From Sphingobium ummariense RL-3 (lineage in GTDB: Bacteria; Pseudomonadota; Alphaproteobacteria; Sphingomonadales; Sphingomonadaceae): a stretch of DNA of 64,000 bases. This document shows, piece after piece, positions 55,150-63,745 of the stretch (positions are counted from its first letter, which is position 1; each line of letters opens with the position of its first letter). Location: contig NZ_AUWY01000136.1 of the NCBI RefSeq assembly GCF_000447205.1, positions 176,126-240,125 on the forward strand, read 5' to 3'. Under the pieces are notes generated by a model. The model did no database searches, was not told the DNA's origin, and worked only from the letters and a program-made list of their open reading frames with translations. Both the position numbers and the translations under genes were made by a program.

Positions 55150-55827
55150 CTGCTGATCTTCGCGGTGTGCTACACCGGCTGGCAGATGTTGCGTCGGCGA
55201 ATGGGCTGGCCCGCGCTTATGGTGGAGGTGCTGCCTTCGCCGCCGGTGCTGATCTTCATGGCCCTCGGGCTCGGCCTGCTCTCCTTCCTCGTGCGTCTGG
55301 TCATGCCGGTGGGCAAGGAACTGCTATGGCTCCAACTGGGCTATTTCCCCTGCTATATCTTCTTCTTCGTCGCGGGCTGCGCGGCGGCACGGACGGAACT
55401 GCTGGAACGCATCACATGGAGGGATGCCGCCCCCTGGCTGGTCGTGTCGATCCTCGCACTGGTCACCTTGCCGGTCATCATGCTGACGCGTGGGCAACTG
55501 GGCGGATTCGAGGGGGGCTGGCACCTCAATGCGTTCTATTATGCCCTCTGGGATCCGCTGGTCGCGTTCGGGGTGATGCTGGGGGTGTTTGCAGCCGCCA
55601 GGCAGTGGGGGCGGCATCCGACACGGGTCATGTCCTGGCTGGCGCGCGGCGCCTTCGGTGCCTTCATCGTCCACCCGCCCGTCCTTGTCGCATTGAGCGT
55701 TCTGGCCATGCCCTGGGCAGCCACGCCGTTGCTGAAATTCACGGTTGTCGGCGCGGCTGCATGCGCAGGATCCTTCATCCTGTCGGGCGCGCTGAGGACG
55801 CTCCCAGGCGTCAGGCAGATCATCTGA
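55150..55827 (+). pseudogene. Acyltransferase-3 family protein, N-terminus lost to IS6
   Basis: The frame reads PLLIFAVCYTGWQML straight out of the IS6 end with no start of its own until an internal codon at 55165. About 220 residues remain, with six or so membrane helices (LIFMALGLGLLSFLVRLVM, LGYFPCYIFFFVAGCAAA, AFGAFIVHPPVLVALSVLAM) typical of the C-terminal half of acyltransferase 3 (OatA/OpgC-type) proteins. The catalytic N-terminal half is missing, so it is likely inactive. Confidence 0.75.
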
Positions 55828-55927
55828 GCAGAGTGGTTCCAGCCGCCGCAGGAGGCATAGGTGCGCGCGCGATGGCGTGGCTTCGATCCGGCCATCGACA
55901 ACGGAGCGTGTGGTTTCGGCCGGCGCT

Positions 55928-56818
55928 TCAGTTGAAGAGCCGGTTGGCGCGAAGGCGGGAGACGGCGAGGTCGACGAACGCGCGCACCTTCGCGGGGGCG
56001 TAGCGGCCCTCCGGGTGCACGACGTGAATGGGGAGGGGCGGTTCCTCATGTTCGGCAAGCACGATCTGGAGGTCGCCGGCGATCAGCGCGGGGCCGATCT
56101 GGTAGTGCAGGACGCGCGTCAGTCCCCAGCCTTCCTTGGCGGTCGTGATGGCCGCCTCATTCGTGTTGCACTGGAGCGCGGCCTCCACCACGACGCGCTG
56201 GTCGCGGGCGAAGCGCCATTCGGGCGACGCCCAGGCGCTGGTCGATGCGGCGATCCGGTGCTCCTTGAGGTCCATCGGGGTGACGGGGACGCCGTGCTTC
56301 TCGAAATAGGCGGGCGAGCCGCATACCACGCGCCGTACCGAGCCCACCCTGGTCGCGGTGAAGCCGGAGTCCGGCAGATGGCCGATGCGCACCGCGACAT
56401 CGACACCTTCCTCCACGATGTTGACGGGGCGGTCGATGAAGAAGGTGCGGCCGGACATCGTCGGATAGGAGTCGAGATATTCGGTCATTACGGGCAGGAC
56501 ATACATCTGCCCGAACATGACGGATGCAGTGACGGCCAGGGTTCCCGTAGGCGTCGCATAGGAGCCGGCGGCCGCCGCCTCCGCTTCCGCGATGTCGGAG
56601 AGGATGCGCCTGCAATCCTCGAAATAGCGCGCGCCGGCCTCGGTCATTTTCACCGACCGGGTGGTGCGGACGAAGAGGCGGGCGCCGATCAGTTCTTCCA
56701 GCGCGGCGACGGCGCGGGTGACGGCGGGCGCGCTCATGTGCATGAGGCGCGCCGTCTCCGCGAAGCTCTCCGTCTCCGCGACCTTCACGAAGATCCGCAT
56801 CGCCTGCCATCGATCCAT
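55928..56818 (-). CDS. LysR-family transcriptional regulator
   Basis: 296 residues with an N-terminal helix-turn-helix (AMRIFVKVAETESFAETARL, MSAPAVTRAVAALEELIGARLF) and an effector domain of the CrgA/PecT-like group (DVAVRIGHLPDSGF, HVVHPEGRYAPAKVRAFVD). It is last in the minus-strand gene series, 21 bases after the 44-residue ORF, so it may be co-transcribed with and regulate the GST/oxidoreductase genes. Confidence 0.93.
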   Translation of the reverse strand: MDRWQAMRIFVKVAETESFAETARLMHMSAPAVTRAVAALEELIGARLFVRTTRSVKMTEAGARYFEDCRRILSDIAEAEAAAAGSYATPTGTLAVTASVMFGQMYVLPVMTEYLDSYPTMSGRTFFIDRPVNIVEEGVDVAVRIGHLPDSGFTATRVGSVRRVVCGSPAYFEKHGVPVTPMDLKEHRIAASTSAWASPEWRFARDQRVVVEAALQCNTNEAAITTAKEGWGLTRVLHYQIGPALIAGDLQIVLAEHEEPPLPIHVVHPEGRYAPAKVRAFVDLAVSRLRANRLFN

Positions 56819-56839
56819 GTCGTCCCCTTCGCCCGTGCC

Positions 56840-56974
56840 TCAGAGCAGGCGCATCAGCGTTTCGGCGTCGCAGCCATGCGCCAGCATCAGCATGTCGCCA
56901 TGATAGTCCGGGCTGCCCGTCCTGCCGAGGCATGGCATGCAGCGACGGACGGCGCGCAGGGCATTTCTAACCAT
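56840..56974 (-). CDS. 44-residue peptide with a CxxC motif
   Basis: A short frame from ATG 56974 to stop 56840, with an excellent ribosome-binding site (AGGAGG, 6 bases before the start) that overlaps the stop of the preceding gene, which argues it is translated. The product carries RRCMPCLGR and ends LMLAHGCDAETLMRLL. No family is recognised. The Cys pair and the redox neighbours suggest a thiol or metal role, but that is a guess. Confidence 0.55.
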   Translation of the reverse strand: MVRNALRAVRRCMPCLGRTGSPDYHGDMLMLAHGCDAETLMRLL

Positions 56975-56984
56975 GGCGGCCCTC

Positions 56985-57302
56985 CTACCGCTGATGCCGG
57001 GAAGAGAGCCGGTCCGCAAGGCGCTCGATTTCCAGGCAGGCGGCGTCGCACATCCCTACCTGGCGGGCCCGAGTCCTGAGGCTCCCCCGGCGGGCCGGTG
57101 ATCCGAGGGCCAGGGCCAGCGCCCGCGACCGCCGCAGGTCGAAGCTGCGGCCGGCGCGGGCGGCATCGATCTCCGCCCCGGACAGGCCCAGTTGCATGGC
57201 CCTGGCATTCTGCCGCTGGCGAAGCAGCGGGTCGTCCCGGTTCGCCGTCAGCGCCATTTCGATCGACAGCCGGGTCTGTTCATCAAGCATGGGCATCTGC
57301 AT
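56985..57302 (-). CDS. Small AhpD/carboxymuconolactone-decarboxylase-like protein
   Basis: 105 residues. The pattern ARAMQLGLSGAEIDAARAG followed by RALALALG and a C-terminal helix is reminiscent of the AhpD/CMD superfamily helical core, but the CxxC redox motif of AhpD is absent and the protein is short. It lies between DUF1348 (24 bases) and the 44-residue ORF. Assignment is weak; the reading frame itself is well supported by context. Confidence 0.55.
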   Translation of the reverse strand: MQMPMLDEQTRLSIEMALTANRDDPLLRQRQNARAMQLGLSGAEIDAARAGRSFDLRRSRALALALGSPARRGSLRTRARQVGMCDAACLEIERLADRLSSRHQR

Positions 57303-57326
57303 GGCCGTACTCTCGCGTCGTGGCGA

Positions 57327-57791
57327 TCAGAGACCCAGGTCGCTGAGGCCCGGATGATCGTCCGGCCGGCGGCCGAGCGGCCAGCGGAACTTGCGGTCCT
57401 CCTCACGGATCGGCATTTCGTTGATGCTCGCGTGGCGTTGCGCCATCAGACCGTCCTCGGCGAATTCCCAGTTCTCGTTGCCATAGGCGCGGAACCACTG
57501 ACCGCTATCGTCGCGATACTCATAGGCATAGCGCACCGCGATGCGGTTGCCGGTGAAGGCCCACAGTTCCTTGATGAGGCGATAGTCGAGTTCCCGGTTC
57601 CATTTGCGGGTCAGGAACGCTTGCGCCTCGTCGCGGCTGGTGGCGAACTCGACCCGGTTCCGCCAGCAGGTGTCGGGTGTATAGGCGAGAGCGACCTTGG
57701 CGGCATCGCGGCTGTTCCAGCCGTCTTCGGCCAGGCGGACCTTCTGGATGGCGGTTTCGCGGCTGAAGGGGGGCAGGGGAGGTCTGGACAT
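57327..57791 (-). CDS. DUF1348 (NTF2-like) protein
   Basis: 154 residues matching DUF1348 (PF07080): FSRETAIQKVRLAEDGWNSRD, VALAYTPDTCWRNRVEF, AFLTRKWNRELDYRLIKELW, NRIAVRYAYEYRDDSGQW and NENWEFAEDGLMAQRHASIN. NTF2-like fold, probable small-molecule binding or hydrolytic role; biochemistry unknown. Start supported by CAGGAG 8 bases upstream. Frequently seen beside LysR genes and oxidoreductases. Confidence 0.92.
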   Translation of the reverse strand: MSRPPLPPFSRETAIQKVRLAEDGWNSRDAAKVALAYTPDTCWRNRVEFATSRDEAQAFLTRKWNRELDYRLIKELWAFTGNRIAVRYAYEYRDDSGQWFRAYGNENWEFAEDGLMAQRHASINEMPIREEDRKFRWPLGRRPDDHPGLSDLGL

Positions 57792-57879
57792 GTCGGTTAC
57801 TCCTGAAGGGAACTTTGGGTCGATTCATTGAACGGCGGAAAATCGGAAGCCATTGTCGCGAAATCGGTCGAATGGAGGC

Positions 57880-59946
57880 TCATAATGCCAGCTGGATGCG
57901 GTTCTCGCCGTCGGGCTGCTCGGCAGGCACGGCGCTGCAGATCAGTACCTCGTCCTCGGCCAGGCTGACGCCTGGTTGGCGGATATGGGTGACGGCGCCG
58001 TGCAGCAGCCGGGTCTTGCATGTGCCGCAGCTTCCTTCCCGGCAACTGTAGTCGGGACTGAGACCGCGCGCCTCGGCCAGATCGAGCAGGGTGCCGGAGC
58101 TTGGCGTCCAGCGTGCTTCCTTAAGGGAGTCCATGAAGGCGACGGGCACGGCCTTGGTCGAAGGCGCGGGCAGGGAAGCGGCCGCCGGGGCAGCCGCGTC
58201 GGCTGTCCGCGTCAGCGACGAGGGGCCGAAGGCCTCTGCGTGGATGCGGCCGTCAGCGACGTTCAGCCCGCGCAGGCCGTCGTACAGCGCCTGGGTGAAG
58301 GCCGGCGGGCCGCACAGGTAGAAGTCATAGTCGTTGAACGGCAGGAAGCGCGTGAGCAGCGCCATGTCGATCCGGCCCGCGGCGTCATAATCGACACCTT
58401 CGGTCGCGCCTTCCGCGTCGCTCAACATGCGCACCAGCCTGACGGCGCTGAAGGACGCATCCACCAGCCGGGCAAGTTCGTCGGCAAAGGGGCGATCGGC
58501 CAGGGTCCGCGCTGCGTGGAAAAGGAAGGTCGGCCGGACGCGCTGCTTGCGCACGCCCTCATAGACGATGTGGCGCAGCATCGCGAGCAGGGGCGTAATG
58601 CCGACCCCGCCTGCCAGCAGCACAGCGGGACGCGTGGCGTGGGGATCGATGGTGAAGTCTCCGGCGGGCATGCGGGCCTCAATGACATCGCCGACCTTCA
58701 TGTCGTGAAGATGCCGGGAAACCGATCCGTCGCGCTTGACGCTGATCCTGTAGCCGGCGTCGGATGGGGCGGTGGAAATCGTGTAGGTGCGGATCACCGG
58801 CCTGTCCGCGCCAGGCAGGGTGACGCGGATCGGCAGATGCTGGCCGGCGCGATGCAGCGGCAGACCCGCGCCATCATCCGGCTGGAGGTAGAAGGAGCGG
58901 ATTTGGCTGCTTTCATCCACGATCTTCGTCACCCGGAACGGACGCCAGGCGGCTGCGAGGTCGGCGGCGCGGAGCCTGTCGGCCGCTTCCGTCCAGTCGC
59001 CGGTCATCAGCGAATTGGGCGACCAGCCCCCGTCGTCGCGAAATGTCCAGCGCAGGGCCAGCGCGCCGTGCCGCCGAACGACCCGGCGCGGGGTGAAGCT
59101 CCACAGCCGCTCGGCTCCCTGGAAGGCGGCGATCTCCGGAGAGTCGAATATCACCTCGGCGTCGCCCGTCATCTGCAGCATGTCGCCGCTTTCATAATCG
59201 ACGAACAGCAGCCCTGCCTTGCCGGTCAGCAGGATGTTGCCCAGCGTGTTGAAGAAGAGATTGCCGTCGAAATCCGGAATGGTCAGCACGCCCGGCGCAT
59301 CGACGCGGACGAAGCCGGCCTTGCCGCCGCGGTGCGACACGTCGACCTGGCGACGGTCCTCGCGATCGGCATAGGAGGCGACGAAGAAGCTGTCGGCGGC
59401 TTCGATGAGCGCGCGGGCGGCGGAGTCCAGTCCGTCCGACGTCTCGACTTTTCCGTCATAGGGGAGCGCGACGTCACGGGCATGATGAAAGTCGCGCAAC
59501 TGGATATAGCGCGGACAGTTGCCGAAGCTCTGGTCCACGTCGATGTGAAGACCGGCGGCCGTCGTCGACACGACGCCGTTCATGCGGTTGCGGCGACGCG
59601 TGTGCATCTCGATGCCGAGCAACCCGATGGGCGAACCCTCCCCGATCGTCGACGCGGCCGGATCGCTGGGGTCAGCGCGGGCGGCGATGTCGAGTGTGGT
59701 GGGAGTGGGGGAGACGATGAACCCGGGCCGCCCTTCGAGGAAGGTGGCCCAGGGATCGCCCGTGCCGTCAACGCTGCCCAGCACCACGAAGGGAAGCTGC
59801 GCGTAGAATTCGCGATGCTGGTCGGGCATATAGTCGCGGATCACGCGCTGCCCGACCGACGCCATGCGCTCGGCAACGCCCAGCTTTTCCTGAATGCGCC
59901 GCTCCCCTTCATGCCAGACAGGAAGCTTTTTGAAGGTCGATGTCAT
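57880..59946 (-). CDS. Fusion: PNPOx-like domain + FNR-type reductase + 2Fe-2S ferredoxin
   Basis: 688 residues. An N-terminal pyridoxamine-phosphate-oxidase-like flavin-binding domain (residues about 30-320; FVVLGSVDGTGDPWATFLEG, GNLFFNTLGNILLTGKAGLL) is joined to an FAD/NAD(P)-binding reductase (about 345-580; VIRTYTISTAP, LAGGVGITPLLAMLRHIV, YDFYLCGPPAFTQALYDGL) and a C-terminal plant-type 2Fe-2S domain with Cys635, Cys640, Cys643 and Cys670. It probably moves electrons from NAD(P)H to a flavin- or substrate-bound acceptor. The substrate is unknown. The start at 59946 follows GGGAGGAAAG. Operon with GST upstream and DUF1348 downstream. Confidence 0.92.
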   Translation of the reverse strand: MTSTFKKLPVWHEGERRIQEKLGVAERMASVGQRVIRDYMPDQHREFYAQLPFVVLGSVDGTGDPWATFLEGRPGFIVSPTPTTLDIAARADPSDPAASTIGEGSPIGLLGIEMHTRRRNRMNGVVSTTAAGLHIDVDQSFGNCPRYIQLRDFHHARDVALPYDGKVETSDGLDSAARALIEAADSFFVASYADREDRRQVDVSHRGGKAGFVRVDAPGVLTIPDFDGNLFFNTLGNILLTGKAGLLFVDYESGDMLQMTGDAEVIFDSPEIAAFQGAERLWSFTPRRVVRRHGALALRWTFRDDGGWSPNSLMTGDWTEAADRLRAADLAAAWRPFRVTKIVDESSQIRSFYLQPDDGAGLPLHRAGQHLPIRVTLPGADRPVIRTYTISTAPSDAGYRISVKRDGSVSRHLHDMKVGDVIEARMPAGDFTIDPHATRPAVLLAGGVGITPLLAMLRHIVYEGVRKQRVRPTFLFHAARTLADRPFADELARLVDASFSAVRLVRMLSDAEGATEGVDYDAAGRIDMALLTRFLPFNDYDFYLCGPPAFTQALYDGLRGLNVADGRIHAEAFGPSSLTRTADAAAPAAASLPAPSTKAVPVAFMDSLKEARWTPSSGTLLDLAEARGLSPDYSCREGSCGTCKTRLLHGAVTHIRQPGVSLAEDEVLICSAVPAEQPDGENRIQLAL

Positions 59947-60000
59947 CGTGCTTTCCTCCCAGCAGGGGGAGAGCGCGCCGGACAGGCGCGCCCGGTTGCT

Positions 60001-60612
60001 TCAGGCGGCGAGGCCCGCGGCCGTCCGTGCGAAGGGAGCAAAGCCCGGCAGGGCCTCGATCCGGGCGAGGAAGGCATTGACCCCGGGATAGCCAGACAGG
60101 TCGACATTGCCCTCCGGCGCGCGCGCGACATAGCTGTAGACCGCGATATCGGCGATTGTCGGCCGCGGGCCGGCCAGCCATTCGCTCTCACTGAGGTGCG
60201 CTTCAAGGCGGCCGAGGAGGACATGGGCGCGCGCGATGACCTCGTCCGGATTGAACTTGGCGCCGAACACGGTGATGAGCCGCGCGGCGGCGGGGCCGTA
60301 GGCGACCTCGCCTGCCGCGACCGACAGCCAGCGCTGGACCAGTGCCGCGCCCTGCGGATCTTCCGGCAGCCATTCACCACCGTCGGCTTTCTTGGCGAGG
60401 TAGACGAGGATGGCATTGGAATCGGCGATCACGACACCGTCATCCTCCAGCACCGGTACCTGGCCGAAGGGGTTGAGCTTCAGGAAGGCCGGCTGCTTGT
60501 GGGCGCCAGCCATGAGATCGACCTCGACCAGCTCATGCGGCACGCCAAGCAGCGACGCAAACAGCACGGCCCGGTGGGAATGACCGGAAAGGGGATGGTG
60601 GTACAGCTTCAT
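60001..60612 (-). CDS. Glutathione S-transferase
   Basis: 203 residues from MKLYHHPLSGHSHRAVLFAS (ATG 60612; a longer frame from 60645 lacks support). Thioredoxin-like N-terminal domain with KLNPFGQVPVLEDDGVVIADSNAILVYLA and a helical C-terminal domain. Conjugates or reduces electrophiles with glutathione. First gene of the minus-strand operon, 54 bases upstream of the reductase fusion, suggesting detoxification of oxidised or xenobiotic compounds. Confidence 0.92.
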   Translation of the reverse strand: MKLYHHPLSGHSHRAVLFASLLGVPHELVEVDLMAGAHKQPAFLKLNPFGQVPVLEDDGVVIADSNAILVYLAKKADGGEWLPEDPQGAALVQRWLSVAAGEVAYGPAAARLITVFGAKFNPDEVIARAHVLLGRLEAHLSESEWLAGPRPTIADIAVYSYVARAPEGNVDLSGYPGVNAFLARIEALPGFAPFARTAAGLAA

Positions 60613-60945
60613 GACTCGTTCTTTCGATCTGGAGGACGGGTCCATTCCCGATCCACGCCGAAAGAGTGCGTCACCCGACGGATGATGAGAATGATCGCTC
60701 TTGCCACTTCTTCATTACGCAAAATGGAATAATCGGGTGCGACTTTCAGTCTCGTCCACCGCGCAAGCTGTCAGGATAAGGACCCCTCGTGGCGCCAGAG
60801 AGAAAACCGGCGGTGGTCGATGGCTATTCGCACATCAGCCGATGCTGCGCGGCGGCAGCGGAAATAGCGTTAATTCGACGTCATTCATTGTTAAAAAAAG
60901 GAAAATCTGCACTGATCAGCGATGGTCGCCGTAGCAGGAGGAATC
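60613..60945. other. Intergenic region (333 bp), divergent promoters expected
   Basis: The spacer between the divergent GST operon and the kinase locus. It must carry both promoters. The right part is AT-rich (a run of seven A's at about 60894) and includes a GACGTC palindrome near 60879. No gene, repeat or confident promoter was recognised. Confidence 0.4.
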
Positions 60946-61002
60946 ATGGCGCGCATCCTGATTGCCGAGGGTCATGGCTGGGAGGTGCCGACGGATGGCT
61001 GA
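60946..61002 (+). CDS. 18-residue leader ORF resembling a response-regulator N-terminus
   Basis: The frame has a strong AGGAGG site just upstream of the ATG at 60946 and encodes MARILIAEGHGWEVPTDG before a TGA at 61000. The first eight residues match the start of CheY-like receivers (MARILIAED). It overlaps the kinase start (60995) by 8 bases. It may be a coupling leader peptide, or the scar of a response-regulator gene deleted down to its first codons. Confidence 0.5.
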   Translation: MARILIAEGHGWEVPTDG

Positions 61003-63301
61003 CCTTGGTTCGCCTGCGTGGATGCCGGAGATGCTGGCTCTACAAGCCGCCGTCTCCGAAGCCTATGCCGACTTCCAACAGATCATCAACGAGGTGGTGT
61101 CGCGCGCAATACGCATCATTCCGCAGGCAACTGGCGCCATCGTGGAGATGCGGGACGGCGACGACATCGTCTATCGTGCGGCCAGCGGCACTTCGGTCCG
61201 TCATATCGGCCTGCGCCTGTCGTTGGGCGGCAGCCTGTCCGGCATCTGTATCGCCACAGGGGAAGCACAATTCTGTCACGACAGCGAGACCGACCCGCGC
61301 GTGGATCGCGAGGCCTGCCGGAGAGTGGGGCTGCGATCGATGATGCTGGTCCCACTGCCCTATCACGGGCAGATGATCGGTGTGCTGAAGGTCTATTCCG
61401 ATCGGATGGCCGCCTTCACCTACGCCGATCTGGACGTCGTCCGCCTGATGGCGGGGCCAATCGTGACCGGCTTCGCCAATGCGGCCCACAGCGACACCGC
61501 GCGCCATTTCACGGCGACATTCGAACAGGCGGCCGTCGGCCTTGCGCATGCGTCGCCGCAGGGGCGCTTCCTGCTGGTGAACGACCGTTTCTGCGAGATC
61601 ACCGGATACGCGCGAGAGGAGCTGGTCGGCCTCGACTATCGGCAGATCACCCATCCCGACGATTACGACGTTGATGCCCATCAGGCCGGCCGCCTCCTGG
61701 CCGGTGAAATCAGCGAGTTCGCGCATGAGAAGCGTTATGTCCGCAAGGACGGAGGGCTGGTGTGGATCAACCTGACGGTATCCCTGGTGCGCGATGCCGC
61801 AAGAGAGCCGGAATTCTTTGTCTGCGTGGTGGAGGATATTTCTGCCCGTCGGTCGGCGGAAATGGCGAGCGCCGCCAAGACCGGATTCCTGGCCAATATG
61901 AGCCATGAGATCCGCACGCCGATGAATGGCATATTGGGTTTCGCCGACCTGCTGCTGGGTGCCGCCCTGCCGCCCGACCAGCATCACCAGGTCAAGATGA
62001 TCGCGGATTCGGGCAGGGCCATGATGCGCCTGCTGAACGACATGCTGGACCTGGCCAAGGTCGAGGCCGGGCAGATGGAGATCGCGCGCGAACCGTTCGA
62101 TCTTATCCATGCGCTCGACGCCTGCCTCAATCTGGTGCGGGCGAGCGCGGAGCAGAAGGGGCTCGAACTGGTCCGCGACATCGCCGGCGATCTGCCCCGG
62201 ATGATGATGGGAGACGGGCTGCGGTTGCGGCAGGTGGTGCTCAACCTGCTGGGAAATGCGGTGAAGTTCACGGCGCACGGCCATGTCACACTGCGCGCGC
62301 ATCTGGACTCCGCGAGCCGGTTGGTGATCGCGGTTGAGGATAGCGGGCCGGGGATAGCGCCCGAGCGTCAGGCCGCCATTTTCGAGAAGTTCGTGCAGGC
62401 TGATGTCGGCACCGCGGCGCGCTTTGGCGGTAGCGGCCTCGGCCTGTCGATCAGCGCGCAGCTGGTCACGCTGATGAGCGGCGAACTGACGGTGGAGAGC
62501 GAGGTTGGGCGGGGCAGCTGCTTCAGACTGCGGCTGCCGTTCGAACAGGGCGATGATGCGGGACGGCTCATTTTGCCCACGAGCCCCGGCGATACGGCTG
62601 CGCGCTTCGACGATCTGCGGGTGCTGGTGGCGGAGGACCATGATGTCAACCAGGAGCTCGTAAAAGCCATGCTGACGCGGATCGGGGCCGAGTCGAGCAT
62701 CGTCGCCGATGGCGCCCAGGCCGTCGATGCGGTGTTGGTCGCGCGGCGCATGGGGCGGCCCTATGACGTCGTCCTCATGGACATCCAGATGCCGGTCATG
62801 GGTGGGCTGGAGGCGGCGAAGGCGATCCGTGGCCACGGCATCACCGCCCATGAGCTGCCGATCCTGGCGCTGACCGCCAATGCATTTGGCGAAGATGTCC
62901 ACGCTTCGCTGGCGGTTGGAATGCAGGCGCACCTGGCCAAGCCGATCCGGTTGGGAGACTTGCGGGCGGCGCTGGCGGCGTGGTTGCCTGCTCGGAGCAG
63001 GGAGGCGGCGCCGGCGCCTTTCGACCCCGTGACCGAGAAGCTGCGCGAGCGCTTTCGGGAGAAAATGCTTATCTGGTCCGCACTGCTGAAGCGCCTGCTG
63101 CAGGATGCCGCACCCTCCGCTGCGGCGATCGCCGAGGCCCAGGGGGAACTGCACAAGATCGCAGGGACCGCCGCGCTGTTCGACGAGCCCATGCTGGGCC
63201 GCGCGGCCGAGGCTGCCGAGGAGGCGCTGCGCGCGCGCGGGCGAGTCGATGCCGCGGTCGCGGACCAGATCAGGACCGTCATCGGGCTTTGCGGGAGCTG
63301 A
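60995..63301 (+). CDS. Hybrid histidine kinase (GAF-PAS-HisKA-HATPase-REC-HPt)
   Basis: 768 residues, soluble. In order: GAF (about 25-165), PAS with PAC (about 170-285; RFCEITGYAREELVGL), HisKA His304 (FLANMSHEIRTPMNGILGF), HATPase_c (NLLGNAVKF, EDSGPG, GGSGLGLSIS), receiver with Asp596 (VVLMDIQMPVMGG) and a C-terminal HPt with His720 (ELHKIAGTAALFD). A complete intramolecular phosphorelay, but no output regulator is encoded nearby. The start at 60995 follows GGGAGG. The GAF domain suggests a small-molecule or light signal. Confidence 0.92.
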   Translation: MADLGSPAWMPEMLALQAAVSEAYADFQQIINEVVSRAIRIIPQATGAIVEMRDGDDIVYRAASGTSVRHIGLRLSLGGSLSGICIATGEAQFCHDSETDPRVDREACRRVGLRSMMLVPLPYHGQMIGVLKVYSDRMAAFTYADLDVVRLMAGPIVTGFANAAHSDTARHFTATFEQAAVGLAHASPQGRFLLVNDRFCEITGYAREELVGLDYRQITHPDDYDVDAHQAGRLLAGEISEFAHEKRYVRKDGGLVWINLTVSLVRDAAREPEFFVCVVEDISARRSAEMASAAKTGFLANMSHEIRTPMNGILGFADLLLGAALPPDQHHQVKMIADSGRAMMRLLNDMLDLAKVEAGQMEIAREPFDLIHALDACLNLVRASAEQKGLELVRDIAGDLPRMMMGDGLRLRQVVLNLLGNAVKFTAHGHVTLRAHLDSASRLVIAVEDSGPGIAPERQAAIFEKFVQADVGTAARFGGSGLGLSISAQLVTLMSGELTVESEVGRGSCFRLRLPFEQGDDAGRLILPTSPGDTAARFDDLRVLVAEDHDVNQELVKAMLTRIGAESSIVADGAQAVDAVLVARRMGRPYDVVLMDIQMPVMGGLEAAKAIRGHGITAHELPILALTANAFGEDVHASLAVGMQAHLAKPIRLGDLRAALAAWLPARSREAAPAPFDPVTEKLRERFREKMLIWSALLKRLLQDAAPSAAAIAEAQGELHKIAGTAALFDEPMLGRAAEAAEEALRARGRVDAAVADQIRTVIGLCGS

Positions 63302-63319
63302 GGCGGGACACGGCTGATA

Positions 63320-63335
63320 CCAGCCGCCGGGCTGG
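63320..63335 (+). terminator. Small hairpin after the hybrid kinase
   Basis: CCAGCC-GCCG-GGCTGG, 18 bases after the kinase stop; a compact GC stem without a U-tract. Weak terminator candidate. Confidence 0.3.
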
Positions 63336-63475
63336 GGATGACGGGCCTGTTACCGGCGAACCCTATTCCGCCGATTGGCCGGGAAACGGCCCGGACCGCA
63401 AGGACGGCACCGTGCTGGTCCGGACGGAAGCGCCGCCTGCACCCTGAGCGGATCGAGGGACGCCGGTCGCCGGCC

Positions 63476-63745
63476 TCAATAGGGCGTTTCGAGCTGGGCA
63501 GGCCGCAGGAACTTGATCCTGCACTGCACGTCGGTTCGGCTTGCCACCAGGCCTTCCACGGCCAGTTCGCCGACCAGCACCTTCACCGCTGAGCGGCGAT
63601 AGGGAATATATTGGCCGGTGACGATCATGCCAAGGGGCTCGACCTTGCGGATTTGCACTTCCGTGAGACCAGCCCCGAACTGCAGCTGTGCGGTCAGCGG
63701 ACCATCCGCCGACCGGAAAAGGTCGTAAATTTTCTTGGCGTCCAT
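63476..63745 (-). CDS. Small protein of unknown function
   Basis: 89 residues starting MDAKKIYDLFRSADGPLTAQ and ending RIKFLRPAQLETPY, mixed alpha/beta in character (EVQIRKVEPLGMIVTGQYI). No family was recognised; a PilZ-like fold was considered but the RxxxR and DxSxxG motifs are missing. Convergent with the kinase gene, 174 bases away. Confidence 0.55.
   Translation of the reverse strand: MDAKKIYDLFRSADGPLTAQLQFGAGLTEVQIRKVEPLGMIVTGQYIPYRRSAVKVLVGELAVEGLVASRTDVQCRIKFLRPAQLETPY

Noticed and set aside
57976..60732. 918-codon plus-strand frame opposite the reductase fusion and GST
   Set aside because: Antisense shadow; both minus-strand genes have full family motifs and ribosome-binding sites.
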